Assembly: GCF_000213175.1 (NCBI RefSeq)
Contig: NW_009799100.1
Location: 2,673,952 to 2,737,951, forward strand
From: Neurospora tetrasperma FGSC 2508
Taxonomy: Eukaryota > Ascomycota > Sordariomycetes > Sordariales > Sordariaceae
Reading direction: 5' to 3'
Length of the DNA stretch: 64,000 bases
The notes beneath the pieces are model-generated. The model was given only the letters and a program-made list of their open reading frames with translations, had not been told where the DNA came from and did not search any database. A program made the translations under genes and the position numbers. Positions 24,689 through 37,200 of the stretch are shown piece by piece; positions within the stretch are counted from its first letter, which is position 1, and every line of letters begins with the position of its first letter.

Positions 24689-25500
24689 GGACTGATACTT
24701 GACTAGGCAGTTGTCGTGGAATTTTCAAAGGGAAGGGAGATCTTTCGTCTCAAGCTCGTGACCACCGGCAGAATATGTGCTGCGGCAGAACAACGCGGAT
24801 GCCGTCGTGGTGGTCAGTTGGCCCCAGGCGGAGGTGTTCTAACTCTCGGTGAATTGCGGCAGCTTAATAGGGCGAGGGATGTATCTGGTCTAAGCCAAGA
24901 TGTGAGAAGGTTTCTTTGATTGGCGTTGTTTTATTTATCAATGATATCTCCGGGGTTTAAAAAACCAGGAAAGAGCTGCTTCACTGGAGACACGAAAAAA
25001 TGACCGCGAGTTCAAGATTCAGAGTGGTCCAATAATCAAATGTATCAGACCATTCTGAAGCTCAAATAGATGCACTATCAAGATATTTCGTACATCATTG
25101 ATTTCGCGAGTTTGTATAATCAAATCGGACTCATAATCATTAACTTCAATGACCACATTGTACCCCGTGTGCTCATGTAAGATATCTACAGGAAGTTCTA
25201 TCCTCAACTTCATACGCCGTTGCGACCATCCCTCCCTTTGAACTCCTTGAATGTCTAGATCCACACATATTTTGAAATCCATGAGTGTATCCGTGCACAC
25301 ATGATAGTACCTTGATGTCCCTTCCCAAACCTGCCGTATGACCAAATCCCAAATCCCACAGTGCCGCTATATAAATACATTCAAAGAGACGGACAAAAAG
25401 AAAAGAGAAGAGGAACCCAGAACGCCATCTAAACCAAGCCCAAACCGAGAAGCCATCATCACGACCACCACCACCACCCACTCGGCCTCTTTCATCTAAC
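24689..25500. other. Convergent intergenic region
   Basis: 3' flanks of SEC62 (+) and the Cld1-like gene (-). The centre is AT-richer than the genes. No coding frame or RNA is recognised. Confidence 0.6.
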
Positions 25501-27374
25501 CTAATTCTCAAGCGGCGTAGGTGGCAACAACCCTTCCGCCCTCATCCTCCTCCCCCACTCCTTCGTCTCCTCCAACTCTTTCCTGACAACCTCATTAAAC
25601 TCGTCCGGGTTGTCGATATACAAATGATGTCCCGCCCTTCTAATCACCACCACCTTGGCACTGCCGTTCTCCCTCTTCCTCTCTTCTTCGGTTCGGGTCT
25701 GGTCAGTCAGGGCCTGCTCCACCCTCTTTCTGATTTTCTCTTCTGCCGCGTACCCGCCCGCAACGTCCATCCAGTCGTTTTCACCGTAGAGGAAGACGAT
25801 GGGGAAACCTGCTTCACGGACTGGAGCTGCTGGTTGTTCTGGGGTAGAAGCAGAGGAGGAGGGGGAGGAGGATTGGGTGATTATTTGGCGGCCGACGTCT
25901 TGGATACGGTTGATTACGGGGGACCGAGCAAACGCACCCGGGGCGAGGAGGTAGGGGAGGACGTATTCGCCTGAACCCTTTTGGCGGAAAAGCGAGTAGG
26001 AATATGTGTGAAGGGCTTCTTTTTCGTCGGGAGGGAGGTGGTTGAACCGGCGAGAAGTCCAGCCCGAGACGAAGCGGGGACCGAGAGGGCCGGTCATGCG
26101 CACGATGGAGAAGGGGGAAACATTGGCGTCCCAGAGCCAGGAGATCCAGCCGGGGATGGGGCGGCGGGGTGGGGCTGTGTCTTTTTTGGTGTTGGTGCCG
26201 TTGCTGTTGTTGTTGGGCTTCCCGGCTGATGAGGCGACAGCTTTCTTATCCTTGGGATCAGCCTGGATGAAAGCCGTATTAGCCCCTCCCTCGGGCGTCT
26301 CCCTGTTGACGATGCTCTCCTGGTCCTGCGTAAACTCGTTGCCGTACGCGGACTCTTCAGGCTCCGGCATCGCGGCGTTAACGGCCCACGGGTCCTCCGG
26401 GATACCCGCAGGCGAGGCGAGGATCAGCTTGTTCAGGCGGCCGGGGTACTTGAGTGCGTACGAAACGGCCAGGTAGCCACCCAACGAATGGCCCATGAGC
26501 GTGAAGCGCTCGATCTTGCGGGCTTTTCGCCACTCCTCCAACGCATCAATAAACCAGGCCTCGGCCTCGCGGATCTTGCCCTGTTGGTCCTTGGCGTGGA
26601 TCTTGAACGGTGGGCGCGCAGAGTTGCCCATGCCGAGCATGTCGAGGGAGTAGAGCTTCCAGCCGGGAACGCGGCTGAGCGGCTCGTAGTTCTTGTAGAA
26701 GAAGCCGAGGCCGGCGCCGTAGCCGTGCAGCATGACGAGGGTGTCGTCGACTTGCTCGCCGACTCGCTCGATCGAGAACTCGTTCAGGGCTCGGTCTTTG
26801 CCGGAAAGAGGGACCATGGTTTGACGCCATACGCGGTGGCCGAATGGGTCGGCGTTGGCGAGATCGGAAAGTTGAGAGGCTGTAGAAGCATTATCGGCGG
26901 TGGCTTCGCGGAGGAAGGGGATGAAGGAGAGGACGTTGCGCTCTGCTTGGCGAGCGGTTACGCTGGACCACTATGGCGAAGGTTGTATTAGTGAAAAATG
27001 TTCGGTTGAGCAGTTGTGAAAGTAACGAAGTGGCAGTTGTGGTAGGGAATACCAACCCATTGTTGTGCGGCTTCCTTGTAACCAAGAGGGAAAAAGGCAG
27101 AGCCGGCGCCGCGAGCCTTTGAATCTTTCTCGGCCTTTGTCTGCGTTGCCCGCGACGAGGAAGGAGGAAGAGTGGTGTCGGAAGCCGACATGGTCGAAGA
27201 AGGGGTGGTTGTGGTGCTAGCTGGTCTTTGCTGACGTCGATATTGGCGATAGCCAGATTGTGTATAAGTCGGATCAGAAGAGGATGGCGAGTTGGTCGAG
27301 TTGAAGCGCCCAACGGCGGAGGCGAGCTTCAGTCTTTTAGGAAGTGAGATAGCTGTAGGATATGTCTTGAGCAT
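25501..27374 (-). CDS. Cld1/ABHD5-type mitochondrial alpha/beta-hydrolase
   Basis: Probably a cardiolipin-directed phospholipase or related acylglycerophospholipid hydrolase. Exons 27374-27057 and 26970-25501 join to 595 residues across an 86-nt intron with a GTTGGT donor; the junction restores QQWWSSVTARQAERNVLSF, a block typical of the family. The hydrolase fold shows the oxyanion motif LHGYGAG, the nucleophile elbow GHSLGG (Ser268), the acid strand region YGENDWMD, and HHLYID (554-559), the HX4D motif of the ABHD4/5-Cld1 family. The N-terminus MLKTYPTAISLPKRLKLAS is basic and acid-free, fitting a mitochondrial presequence; upstream in-frame sequence is open but has no ATG. Low-complexity insertions (about 325-365 and a Ser/Pro run) are typical of filamentous fungi. 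It is divergent from SPO7. Confidence 0.87.
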
Positions 27375-29300
27375 CCTCAAGGCAGCAGGGAGGTTTACGC
27401 GTCGGACGGATGCCCCCCTTATTAGTCGGAAGGATGCTGACACATTTATTGTTGTATGTATGTTCACGCCAACGATGGCAGTGGCTTCAATTTCAATTTG
27501 TAAAGTTGCGAGCGAATGCGTCCGAGTCCCCTCGCCTAGCCTATCGCATTACATGGACCATCGGGGAATCGGCATGATCAAGCATGGCCTACTGAGCCGA
27601 TTTAGATAGTGTTTTTGGCCATGACTATATACAGAGCACTAACATATGTATGGATCTTGCTGGCACCAATTATAGATCTGGACGAACACCGATCCCCGGG
27701 CGAAACAGACCGCTCACCTGACCAGGTAATCCATGGATGTGAGGTTTTGTTGAAGCTGTAGTGGCCTGTTGCAGAGTTGTCGCCCCCCAACGAATGCTGA
27801 AGAGATCCGGAGGTTCCATCAGTCGTCAGCTTCCCAGTTCGTTGGGATCGCGGCCGGCCGGGGACGGGACGGGAATTGGCGGCCCTTTGTTCCCAGTTTC
27901 GATTCTTCCCATGATTCATCTATTACCTTATACCATTGTTCGTGTTCCCATTTCCCTTTCCAAAAACTCGGTGCGGCCGATGCGGACGAGTGCCCGCGAT
28001 TTGCCCGCATTTTGCCTCGGACTTAGCGCGTTTCCCCGACATCCCGATCGATAGTGTAGGTCCTCCACAGGCCAGCCCACATTGTCTCGTTTTGAGCACC
28101 ACCTTCCCCAGATCTGAGGCGATGACGTCTCAACAACTTTTCTGGCTCCGAGACTGGTTGTGATTCGATGGAAAATTGTAGCTGCGGCCTCTTGTCTGAA
28201 AGATTGTTGACACCTGTCTGCAGTGTTGCTTTCGGTTGGGCAGCTCTGTGACTGGTCCCTTTAGTTTTCAACTTGTTCGTTGCGGAGAAGACAGGTTGCC
28301 TTTTCGCATTGAAAAGGGGGTGCTCTTCAGAAGCTGCAATTGCTTGCATGTGAGAATGTCAGGTTCAGTACCTTAGGTTGCGAGCCAAAAACCCCAATCC
28401 AACAACAGACCATTCCCCACTTCTCTCGAGGTACCTAAGGAGTACCTGGGAATTGGCGCCAGGGCATGCTCTGTCGCAAAGCTGACAAGTACCCTGTTCA
28501 CCTGCAGCAATGACATAACGGCGCAGAAGAAGACTCCTTTTTTTTCTGCTTTCTTTGGATTTCTTCTTCTCCCCAACATCAAGATACTCTCGCGGTTCGC
28601 CTTCTCAGAACGGGAACGGTTGCACTCTGAACCAAATAAACAATTTTAACTCACAAGACGTCTTTTCAATATCAATATCAAGGGTACAAGTGGTGTGTGC
28701 AGCGGTCTGAGGCGGTCAAGACAAACCCTTAGACCTTTGAAAACGGGTGACGCAGTGTCCGGTCCCTTCCAAAACACGCCTAGAAAGAAGGAAAGGATAT
28801 CCAAGGTAGCGGTCAACTAGTCAGCGCGTGTCCATTCTAGCTTCTTCTCAACAGATTCCAGACGGTCCATTTTATCCCATTCCCGACAGGCATCACCAGC
28901 TTTCCGCTTCAGACCAAATAAACATCACACAAGAGTCGCACAAGGCTGACACCGGTCCAGTCCGCGCATTCCTACCTCTCTACCTACGTATCCGTGACAG
29001 TGACAGGGGCTTCCCGCGGACACCCGAACGCACATTGTGCAAAACCCTTCCCGCTTTATAGAATCTACATCGAATAAGTCCGACCACCAACACCTCGCTT
29101 TAGGCAGACATGCTGCCGTGACACGTTGAATCAAACGGTTGCCGATAATAATACCCTAATCCTCCAATTACGCGGCCGGGCCGACGACCAAGCCTTCCCT
29201 CGGGCATCGAGCACCTACTGCGCGCATCCTTCGCGATCCCCCGACCGACGAAAGTTCCGGGACACATATACACAAAAGCAGGGAACACACGGGTACCGCC
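27375..29300. other. Divergent promoter region, Cld1-like gene and SPO7
   Basis: A 1.9-kb region between two outward-facing genes. It contains pyrimidine-rich stretches and a GGTACCTAAGGAGTACC near-palindrome at about 28430. No gene is supported. Confidence 0.6.
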
Positions 29301-30647
29301 ATGGCGGACGCACTCGATTCTATCGTCAAGGGTGCGCCGATGGCCCAAGACCTGCCTCACCTCAACAGCCTCAACAGAGCCATTAGCGGCACCACCCCAA
29401 TCGCTTCATCGAATGTCCCCTTGACGCCCACCAAGGGTAGCCACAATGGCGCCGCCAGCAGCGACCCGCTCAGCCACACGCCCTCGTCGCCGTCCATGAT
29501 CTACCTGAACCTGCTCATTCTCGAAGCCTCGCTGCGGGCGCAATACTTGGACCTGCGCGCTCGCCGCCGCCACCACACCTTCTTTCTCGTCCTTCTGGGC
29601 TTGTGGACGACAGGATTTGGGTATGCCCTTTTCTTGGCCCCGCGCGAGGACGGCAGTGGCGTCGGCGGAAGCGTATACTGGGTCGTCGAGACGGGCGAGA
29701 AGGTCTTTTTCTTGGGGGGCATCATGACGGGCGTGCTGGTCTGGGCGACGGGCATCTGGGAGCGCGGTGTTCGCTGGCCTCGCCGCTGGCTGACGGTTAG
29801 CAACCGCGGCCTGCGCGGGTTCAACTGCAAGGTGGTGCTGATGAAGAGACCCTGGTGGAAGGAGGCGCTGGGCACGATCGGCTGGTTTCTGACGTACGGC
29901 CTGTTCACGAACGCGACGTCGAGCTATCGGTATGTGGAGCCGGCCATCTTGAAGGAAGTGGACAGGGAGCTGGGGTTGAGTGGACATGGACACCCGACAT
30001 TGCCGGTTGTGAACGTGGGTCACGATATGGAAAAGGGAGGACACGAGGAGGATTTGAGCCCCGGAGGCGATTACGTCAAGCTGCTGTTACTGGCGAAGCC
30101 GTTTAGCCCCACGTTCAGGGAAAACTGGGAGCTGTACAGGAGCGAGTATTGGGAGAAGGAGAACGAGCGGCGCGCGCTGTTGAGGGCCAAGCTCAAGGAA
30201 CGCGATCGTAAGCTGCGCAAACAAACTGGCGGCTGGTTCTGGTGGCTTCCCTGGCGACGGATCGCAGTGGGTGAGAAGACTCACCATCACCATCACCACC
30301 ACGGCAGCTCCGTGTCCGAAAAGGCACTTCATCCTCGCGCCGCGGCCGTGTCGAGTGAATTTCGGCGTAATAGAAGTAGCAGCAGGAGGAGGGGAAGCAT
30401 GAATGGAAGTGCTTTGCGCAGCACGACACCGACACCGTCGCCGAGGGGCGAGTATGACGAGCCCGGGCTGGCGAGAAAGGGAAGCTCGAGCCTCACGCCG
30501 GAGAAGGTCAGGAGAAAGAAGACGCTGGCTCCTCCCGGTTCGGCAACGAAGACGCGACCGAAGGTGGAATCCAGGTCTGTGACGCCGGAGAACCCGTCGC
30601 CATTGGCCAAGGAGAGCAGCCTGGAGCCGGAGGGCTTGAACGCATGA
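29301..30647 (+). CDS. SPO7: Spo7-like subunit of the Nem1-Spo7 phosphatase
   Basis: Regulatory membrane subunit that recruits and activates the phosphatase Nem1 at the nuclear envelope/ER. The complex dephosphorylates lipin (phosphatidate phosphatase), balancing membrane and storage lipid synthesis. The intronless frame gives 448 residues. The Spo7 signature begins at MIYLNLLILEASLRAQYLDLR (about 66-86) and runs into two membrane spans at about 93-113 and 135-153, then RGVRWPRRWLTVSNRGLRGF and KRPWWKEALGTIGWFL. The remaining 200 residues are cytosolic, with a seven-histidine run near residue 330 and Ser/Arg/Pro-rich sequence. Yeast Spo7 is about 260 residues, so this protein has a long C-terminal extension. 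The ATG is in the context CCGCCATGG. Confidence 0.93.
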   Translation: MADALDSIVKGAPMAQDLPHLNSLNRAISGTTPIASSNVPLTPTKGSHNGAASSDPLSHTPSSPSMIYLNLLILEASLRAQYLDLRARRRHHTFFLVLLGLWTTGFGYALFLAPREDGSGVGGSVYWVVETGEKVFFLGGIMTGVLVWATGIWERGVRWPRRWLTVSNRGLRGFNCKVVLMKRPWWKEALGTIGWFLTYGLFTNATSSYRYVEPAILKEVDRELGLSGHGHPTLPVVNVGHDMEKGGHEEDLSPGGDYVKLLLLAKPFSPTFRENWELYRSEYWEKENERRALLRAKLKERDRKLRKQTGGWFWWLPWRRIAVGEKTHHHHHHHGSSVSEKALHPRAAAVSSEFRRNRSSSRRRGSMNGSALRSTTPTPSPRGEYDEPGLARKGSSSLTPEKVRRKKTLAPPGSATKTRPKVESRSVTPENPSPLAKESSLEPEGLNA

Positions 30648-31954
30648 AGAAAGCGCACTTATAGACGGAGGATAGTTTAATGAGGACTTGCAGGCAAGAG
30701 GCCGCTAACGAAGTCCATTGGGAGTCTACGGACGGGATCACAAAGCAACGAGTATCACGCAGCCTGGCGATATGTTTTGTAATGGTGCAGTGTATTTTGC
30801 GTGGATGTATTGTTAGTTAGAAGGAAAGCGAACTGGAATGCACCGGTTTTGATGTGTGACTTTCGGTGCATTGTTCTACATGGCACGCCTCTACGTGGTC
30901 TTCCTGTTGGTGACTGCTGGAACGTCTCTTTTGTCATCTCGTCTGTATCCTTGCTTATACGAACATGATAACGAAAGAGGTCCGTGTTTGAGAATGATCA
31001 GTTAAGCCCAGGGTAGCGATGCTAGAGACGGCCTTCAAGGTTCAGTCCTATTCTCAGGGGTTGGAGCTAAGGTTCCCCGGCTCGCCTGGGTGCCTGTGGC
31101 GTGGACCCACGGCCTGGGCCGAATGGTCAAGCTGCAGGGTCTACAGTGCGGTCAATTGCATGCAATTGGGGCTTCCCCTCTCAACTTCGTCCCGTCTGCA
31201 TTTTCGATTGTCCCCTGCGTTTTTGTCTGTTAACAAAAGTCAGCGTAATTCACACAATACTTTGCTAAGCATCGATCTGATCAAGGTTCCTCTTGCAGGT
31301 TCATCTTGTATGTATGACTTTCTCCGTCTTGACTGCCTTTCCAGGTTCTCCCGTCCCTTCACCACACTTGTGATTAGACCGAGATGAACAGTGCTTTCTG
31401 TTATTCGTTCCTCTCGAATATTCGAAGCACCTTCACAACACCTGCGGTCATATTGTTCTTTTGCCCACCGTTTGCCCTCAAAACCGCCTAGCGCATGCCA
31501 CCTTATTAGTACAAATACAGCGGTGCTTTTCCCAGGCTTCACAATTTCATGATCTACCTACCTTTTACATCTTTGTAGCTGAGCTCAAGCATATATCAAC
31601 ACAAGTTGATAACACAACCTAGATTCCTTCCCACTGAATTTCGAACCCGTTCGCATATATCGGAAGTCGCAACCACATGTCTTAATTTCTGAGCCTGGCC
31701 AGCAACTCACCAATTTCCTTCCCGTCGAGCAAATCACATCCTCCCGTCACTACACGAGCCGAGGTCTTCCTTTTCAATAACCCAACCCAGAACACTGACC
31801 CAGGCCTCACCATATCTCAACGAACGACAACAAAAAAAACCAACACCCCACATCCTCCACTAGCTCACATTTCTTGATCCAAAAAGGACGTCCTCTCATC
31901 ACCAACAAGACTAACCTCTCAGCCCCAATCCCACATAACACCTCCTCGCCCAAA
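30648..31954. other. Intergenic region upstream of phosphatase-like gene
   Basis: Contains the SPO7 3' flank and the leader of the next gene. The last 300 bases are C/A-rich with few G, typical of a fungal 5' untranslated region. No gene is supported. Confidence 0.6.
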
Positions 31955-33064
31955 ATGCAAAACGTCCCTCACACCCCCTCCGTGGGGTCTCTCATCCGCG
32001 AGTCCATAACCCGCGCCGCCCCCTACGACACCCGCCCGCCTTCCCCTCCCACAGTCGACATCCCCGCCACGCGCGCTGTAGGCCGTAACTCCGTCCTCAT
32101 CGCCCCTTCCCCGCGCAACCTCGACCCCGCCCTGTTTGATCTCAACTCAGATTACGCTTCAATCATCACTCACGGCTTGCGTCCACAGGAAGCGCTTGAC
32201 CAGGCTTCAGACTGGGAGTACACAGCCCGCCGCAGTGCCCAGAAAATTATCGACCCTTCGCTTTACTTGGGTCCGTTGAGCGTGGTGAGGGACAGGGAGT
32301 TTATGAAGGGGGAAGGGGTGACGATGGTGGTGGTGGTTAGGGATCGGATTATGGGACTTGGACTTGGGGGAGGACATCAACAACATCAACAACAGAGGAC
32401 AGACGGGCAAGGGGTTCCGCCTGTTCCGACGCTGGGACCGGCAGCCAAAAAGGTTACTGAGGAACTTGGGGTTCAAGTGGAAGCGGTGGGGGTTGGTGGG
32501 TTGCAAGGGCTTATCAGGGAGTTTCCGAAGTTGAACGAGAAGATTGCGAGGCACTTGGTCGCAGTACACAAGAGGAGTCTTGGTGCCCAGCAGGGAAAAG
32601 TGCTGGTGTGTTGCGAGACAGGGAATGATCGGTCGGCAGCGGTGGTGGTGGCTTACCTGGTTGAGGTTTGGGGCGTGGGCTTGATTGAGGCGCTTAGGTT
32701 CGTGCTGTACAGACGGTTTTGCGTGGCGTGGGATGACGATACGAGGAGGTATCTCAAGAACTATGAGGATATTTTGATGGCGAAGAGGGCGCGTTGGCAG
32801 GATCAGGAGGCCAATGACAGGGACGCCGCCGCTGCTGCGGATGAGAGCAGGATGAACAAGTTGAAGAGACAATTGGCGAGTGTCGGCTTCGATGATGATA
32901 GTGACGATGAAGATGAGGAGATATGGGGCAACTACAAGGGCGCCAGCTCGTCGTCTGAAGAGACAATCCATCAAGCGCGGGGGAGGAACTTTGCACCCTT
33001 TCTGGATCTGCCTCCCCGTGGGGCGGAACACAGAAACAACGAGGGAGAAAACAGGCCAAGCTAG
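31955..33064 (+). CDS. Dual-specificity-phosphatase-like protein
   Basis: A single-exon protein of 369 residues with a cysteine phosphatase loop, VCCETGNDRSAAVVVAYL (Cys220 to Arg226), which keeps the CX5R core. The residue before the catalytic cysteine, normally His, is Cys here. Upstream, DPSLYLGPLSVVRD matches the start of DUSP/STYX domains, which begin with a segment reading 'I..LYLG'. A Gly/Gln-rich insertion interrupts the domain at about 133-160. The C-terminus is acidic (DDDSDDEDEE) after a predicted helix with lysines. Family members dephosphorylate Tyr and Ser/Thr; substrate and activity here are unknown, and it may be a divergent or non-classical phosphatase. The ATG at 31955 (AAAATGC) is the first in frame; the longer open frame has no earlier ATG. 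Confidence 0.75.
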   Translation: MQNVPHTPSVGSLIRESITRAAPYDTRPPSPPTVDIPATRAVGRNSVLIAPSPRNLDPALFDLNSDYASIITHGLRPQEALDQASDWEYTARRSAQKIIDPSLYLGPLSVVRDREFMKGEGVTMVVVVRDRIMGLGLGGGHQQHQQQRTDGQGVPPVPTLGPAAKKVTEELGVQVEAVGVGGLQGLIREFPKLNEKIARHLVAVHKRSLGAQQGKVLVCCETGNDRSAAVVVAYLVEVWGVGLIEALRFVLYRRFCVAWDDDTRRYLKNYEDILMAKRARWQDQEANDRDAAAAADESRMNKLKRQLASVGFDDDSDDEDEEIWGNYKGASSSSEETIHQARGRNFAPFLDLPPRGAEHRNNEGENRPS

Positions 33065-34288
33065 CCTATGGCTTTGAGCGTCATTTGTTACAATGATTAT
33101 CAGCAACCGCAAGCAGATGATACGAGGTGTCGACCGAAGATGCCATGTCACGATCCAGAAGCGAGAGGTTGAACTGTTCTAGAGCTGAGGCGAGAGAAAA
33201 GTACGTTATTTGCTCCTGGTCCTTGCTGCTATCAGTTTGGCGTATTCAAGCCTTGCGAAGGAAATTCAAACACTTCATACCCAAAGGGGGCATTGCGTCC
33301 TCATTCAGTATGAAGGGTTGAGATTGTGAAAAATTCAATATAAGGTTTCGTGTCGCCAGAAATCTCCAAATTCACATCATGGTCGATCAGGAAATATTCT
33401 CCAAATCGATGTGACCGTTACTCGTCGGTTCCCCAGCAAGTCTGTCAAGCATATGCCCCTTGGAGCAGAACTTACATACCCCCACCTTCCATTCTGCCAA
33501 CTACGCCGGCCCTATTGAACCATGAAAACACTGGGAATTACGGAACACGGTGGGAGTGTCAGACATGGGATGAAATCTCACAATGACCCATCAACAAACA
33601 AACCTTAACGGTCTGGAATCCTGGAAACGGACCGTTATGACTACGTTCGCGGCCATTCACTTGCTCGTCCTCTGACCCACGCGCTTGCAACGACCAAACT
33701 CCCGTCTTCACACGTGCTTCCTACTACGACACGCCTCAACGAGCAACAATCTTCAGCATTCGCTTCTTTCCTGTCAAGTCCTAACTCTAAGATGACGCGC
33801 TTCCCATCTTATTGATCAGGTAAGTAAACAGGTCCAGAAGACACTAAACTTAAGTCACAACTTCCGGATTTTCTTCCACGCACTTGTCTCTCCAAAAAGA
33901 AAAAAAAAATTCAGCCTCGATATCCATCATCATCATCTTTGGGCGTCATCTTCTCTACCTTTAGCTTCCTCTTTGCGCAGCAAATATCATATCAGGCTTG
34001 CTACACAATAGTTGGTTGCCTTCCTTCCACAAACCAGCCCATCAACCCCCAAACCAAACAAAATTATGCACACGTTCAAGCTGACAGTAAGGTAAATAAT
34101 CTGTCAGAGGAAAGAAGAGGATCAACAGCAACAGATTCCTTCCCCGAGTGAACACCTCGCTCCTGTTCTTTAGCAAAGAGTCAGCTGGAAGGTAACTCAA
34201 CTGTCACCCGCAACTCTTTGACAATCGCGCCCTCGCAGTTCTCACAAAGCGAGCCTTTCTCCTTTCTTCAACACCAACAACCAAAAAA
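33065..34288. other. Intergenic region with probable 5' leader
   Basis: A strong donor-like CAG followed by GTAAGT occurs at 33817-33825, about 460 bases before the next start codon, so a 5' untranslated intron is plausible. An A9 tract lies near 33900. No gene is supported. Confidence 0.5.
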
Positions 34289-37200
34289 ATGGCCTCCCAA
34301 AGAAAAGATCGTCCCCAGCGCAACCGTAAGCCCCCCAAAATCTATGGCTTCCACGTTTCTGGGCAGGAAGAAGACACTTTCACCGACTTCGAGCCCCCCT
34401 CGCCTCCCCACAGACCCATCGATACCCGCCTGCCCTTCGACCCTCAACTTGTCGAGGAATGCGCTTTTCCTTCTCTCGACCCTGTTACCCACGTCGGGCT
34501 GGGACCGAGCGAGGTGTACAAGGTCTACCGACAGGCGAGAAGGGAACAGGAAGTAAAGCGGATGGTAGAGTATGAGCCCTTGTACCATGAGCGTCTTGCG
34601 CAACTGAAGCAAAGGAAGCAAGTGGTGGGGCGTAGGGATATTGGGGAGTTTCCCGGCGGCGTGGTCGATAATAGAAGCAGGGGAAGGTCGCGCGGTGTTA
34701 GCGTTCAGTATGCCAATACTCCAGAGGAAAGGGTCAGGTGGGAGAGAGGTCGTGAGCAGGAGTTTGTTTGGGCAGTTGGTGAATCTTCCTCTGAAGAAGA
34801 GGATGAGGAAAAAGAAGAGGAGGAGGAGGAAGACGAAGACGAAGACGACCATGTTCAGCAAAGGGATACGCTCATGAGGACGTCGAGACTGCTACTCAGC
34901 GTGAGAAACGCAAACCATACGAAGCAGAAAGAGGCGGTGGCTGCTGTCGAGAGGGCAAGGAGTCATGCTCAGAGTTTGGCTAGTAGCCAGGGGCAGAAGA
35001 GTCCGGGACCGCTTCTGCCTCTGGCTCCGGCGTCGGCGTCTGCCGAAGGGAAGAATCAAAAGGATGCCGATGGGGATACGGTTATGGGCGGTGGGAGTTC
35101 GTCTCGATCAACCAGACAGCTGGTTGTGTCTCTTCCTAAACCGCGTTGGGTCTTTACAATATCCATACGGGCAAAGAGTCCGCGACGGCCGACAGCAGCA
35201 GAAAAGGGCAAAGGAAAAGAGACTGTGCTCTGGGATGCGTCCCGGAATCAGAGCACGTTGGGGCCTACACAGGTATCCCAAGATCTCAACAGACTTCTTC
35301 AGGGTAGCGATGCCAGAAAAATTGAGAATCCGACAGTGATGGTAGGATATAGAAGCAGGTTGTTTATAAAATATCAGCTAATCAGGCCTCTTGAGCAGAT
35401 ACTCAACACAGCACGCGTAGCAATTCCCACCTGGTCGTCTCTACCTGCGAACATCCAATACCTTACCACCTACCATCTGACAGCCATCCATGAACCACCA
35501 TACTCGTTTGCGCAGCTGAGCACGTTATTGTCCCTCTCCACCGATGAAATTATATCTCTCCTGTATTTGATCAACCATGAAACCCGCAAGATGATCGTCC
35601 TAGACAGCCTCAGCAATCAGCTGGCCGCAATCGAGGATATCGATGCAGTCCGCGGCGCCCTAGACCGACTCAAACCGCAAGGTCTTGTCACCGACTCCGT
35701 ATCCTCTGAGGACATCCGCCAGGGCCAAGCGTTCTTACGGTTCATGGGTCTGCACAAAGTGGCGGAGTGGTTGGCGGAGTACGTGGGGGTCAGCAACAGC
35801 CGGGACAGCAACGAAGGACGACATGTCATCAAGATTAACGGGCGGCTTCTGGATGGGGATATACCAGCTGAAGTGGCAGGCAACGTTTTAAGACGCATCT
35901 GGAAGGAAGAGCAAGAAAGGGCGACCAGGATCGAGAACGCCAGAAGAGCAGAGGCGGCAAAAGCATCGATGCAACCTCCACCTCTGGGCCTGGTGAATCG
36001 CTCGGTATTGGAGCTTACAGACAGGAGCGTACAGAACGGCAAAGTCTTGACCATTCAGGAGGCGGAACAAGCAGCGAGAAGGCTTGCTGACTTTGGGCTG
36101 CTGGTTCCGCAGTCAGATCACTATACGGTCAGTTTGAATGGCGAATCCGTGCATTTAAAGCAGGATCTGCAAGCGCGGCGACTTTGGAATCATGAGCTAG
36201 AAGCCATGCGGAAGGCTCAGAGACAAAATGAAGCGGTACCTCCGGCTAGGCCGACATTGGAGAGTAACGAGGAAAGACAACCGTCAAGGCCGACACTCGA
36301 TCAAGTGGCGGGGAGTTCCGTCGGCAACCGAGAAGAACATAGACAAGGAGTTAGAGAGACATCTAGGGGTCAAGCGACCCTTGTGCAGCAGCCCCCTCCT
36401 TCCACTGGAGCCATTTCGTCTGCTCCTGTTCCAATGGACATTGACTCAAGCATGAATAGGGCGACGAGGCATGATAAAGAACAGCAACAGAAGGGACAAC
36501 CCTCGTCATCGGCTAATGAAGTAGACCAGGAAGCTTCAATAGCCGATGAATCCCAGTCCCGTAATTCACCGACGAACGACTACTTGCTGTCCATCGGCAT
36601 CGATCTTTCCTTTCATAAACCACCGCCGCTCGACACATCCTCGGGGTCACCTACCCTCGAAGAAAGAACCGCCGCGTTTCTGGCGGCCAACAAGGCCACA
36701 CTCGACGCCATAGACAAGGAAGACGAAATGGAAGCTCGTCTCCGAAGACGGCAACCGGCACAGGGCCAAGCTCATGACGAGGAGCCAGCTATCTCCGCCT
36801 ACGGTTTACGTTATGTCAGTGAAGCTCGTACCTTGCGAAGTAACAGCATCTACAGTTCTCGGCTTCCCAGCGAGGCACCTTCCGTTGTGCCAGCCGCAAA
36901 TACAACTCCTACGACAGCCAGAGGCAATCGTCAAGCGACCCCCGTTGTTGCTAACCCTTCTGGCTCCGGACATGAAATGTCTGCGGAAATACAGAGGCAG
37001 GTGCAAGTTGTCACAGAGGCAGGGGCCTCGAGTGTTGCCCCTCATAATGCTCTTGCTGGTAATGGCAACTCCAACCAAGTGCCAACAGCAGTGACGATCC
37101 AAAGGGAAGAGGCAAGACCAGTCGCAGTTGTGACTCCTCCCGCGCCCGAAACTCCGGCATCGCAAAGGAAGACAAGAATTATTCTCAAAGTCAGAGGTCG

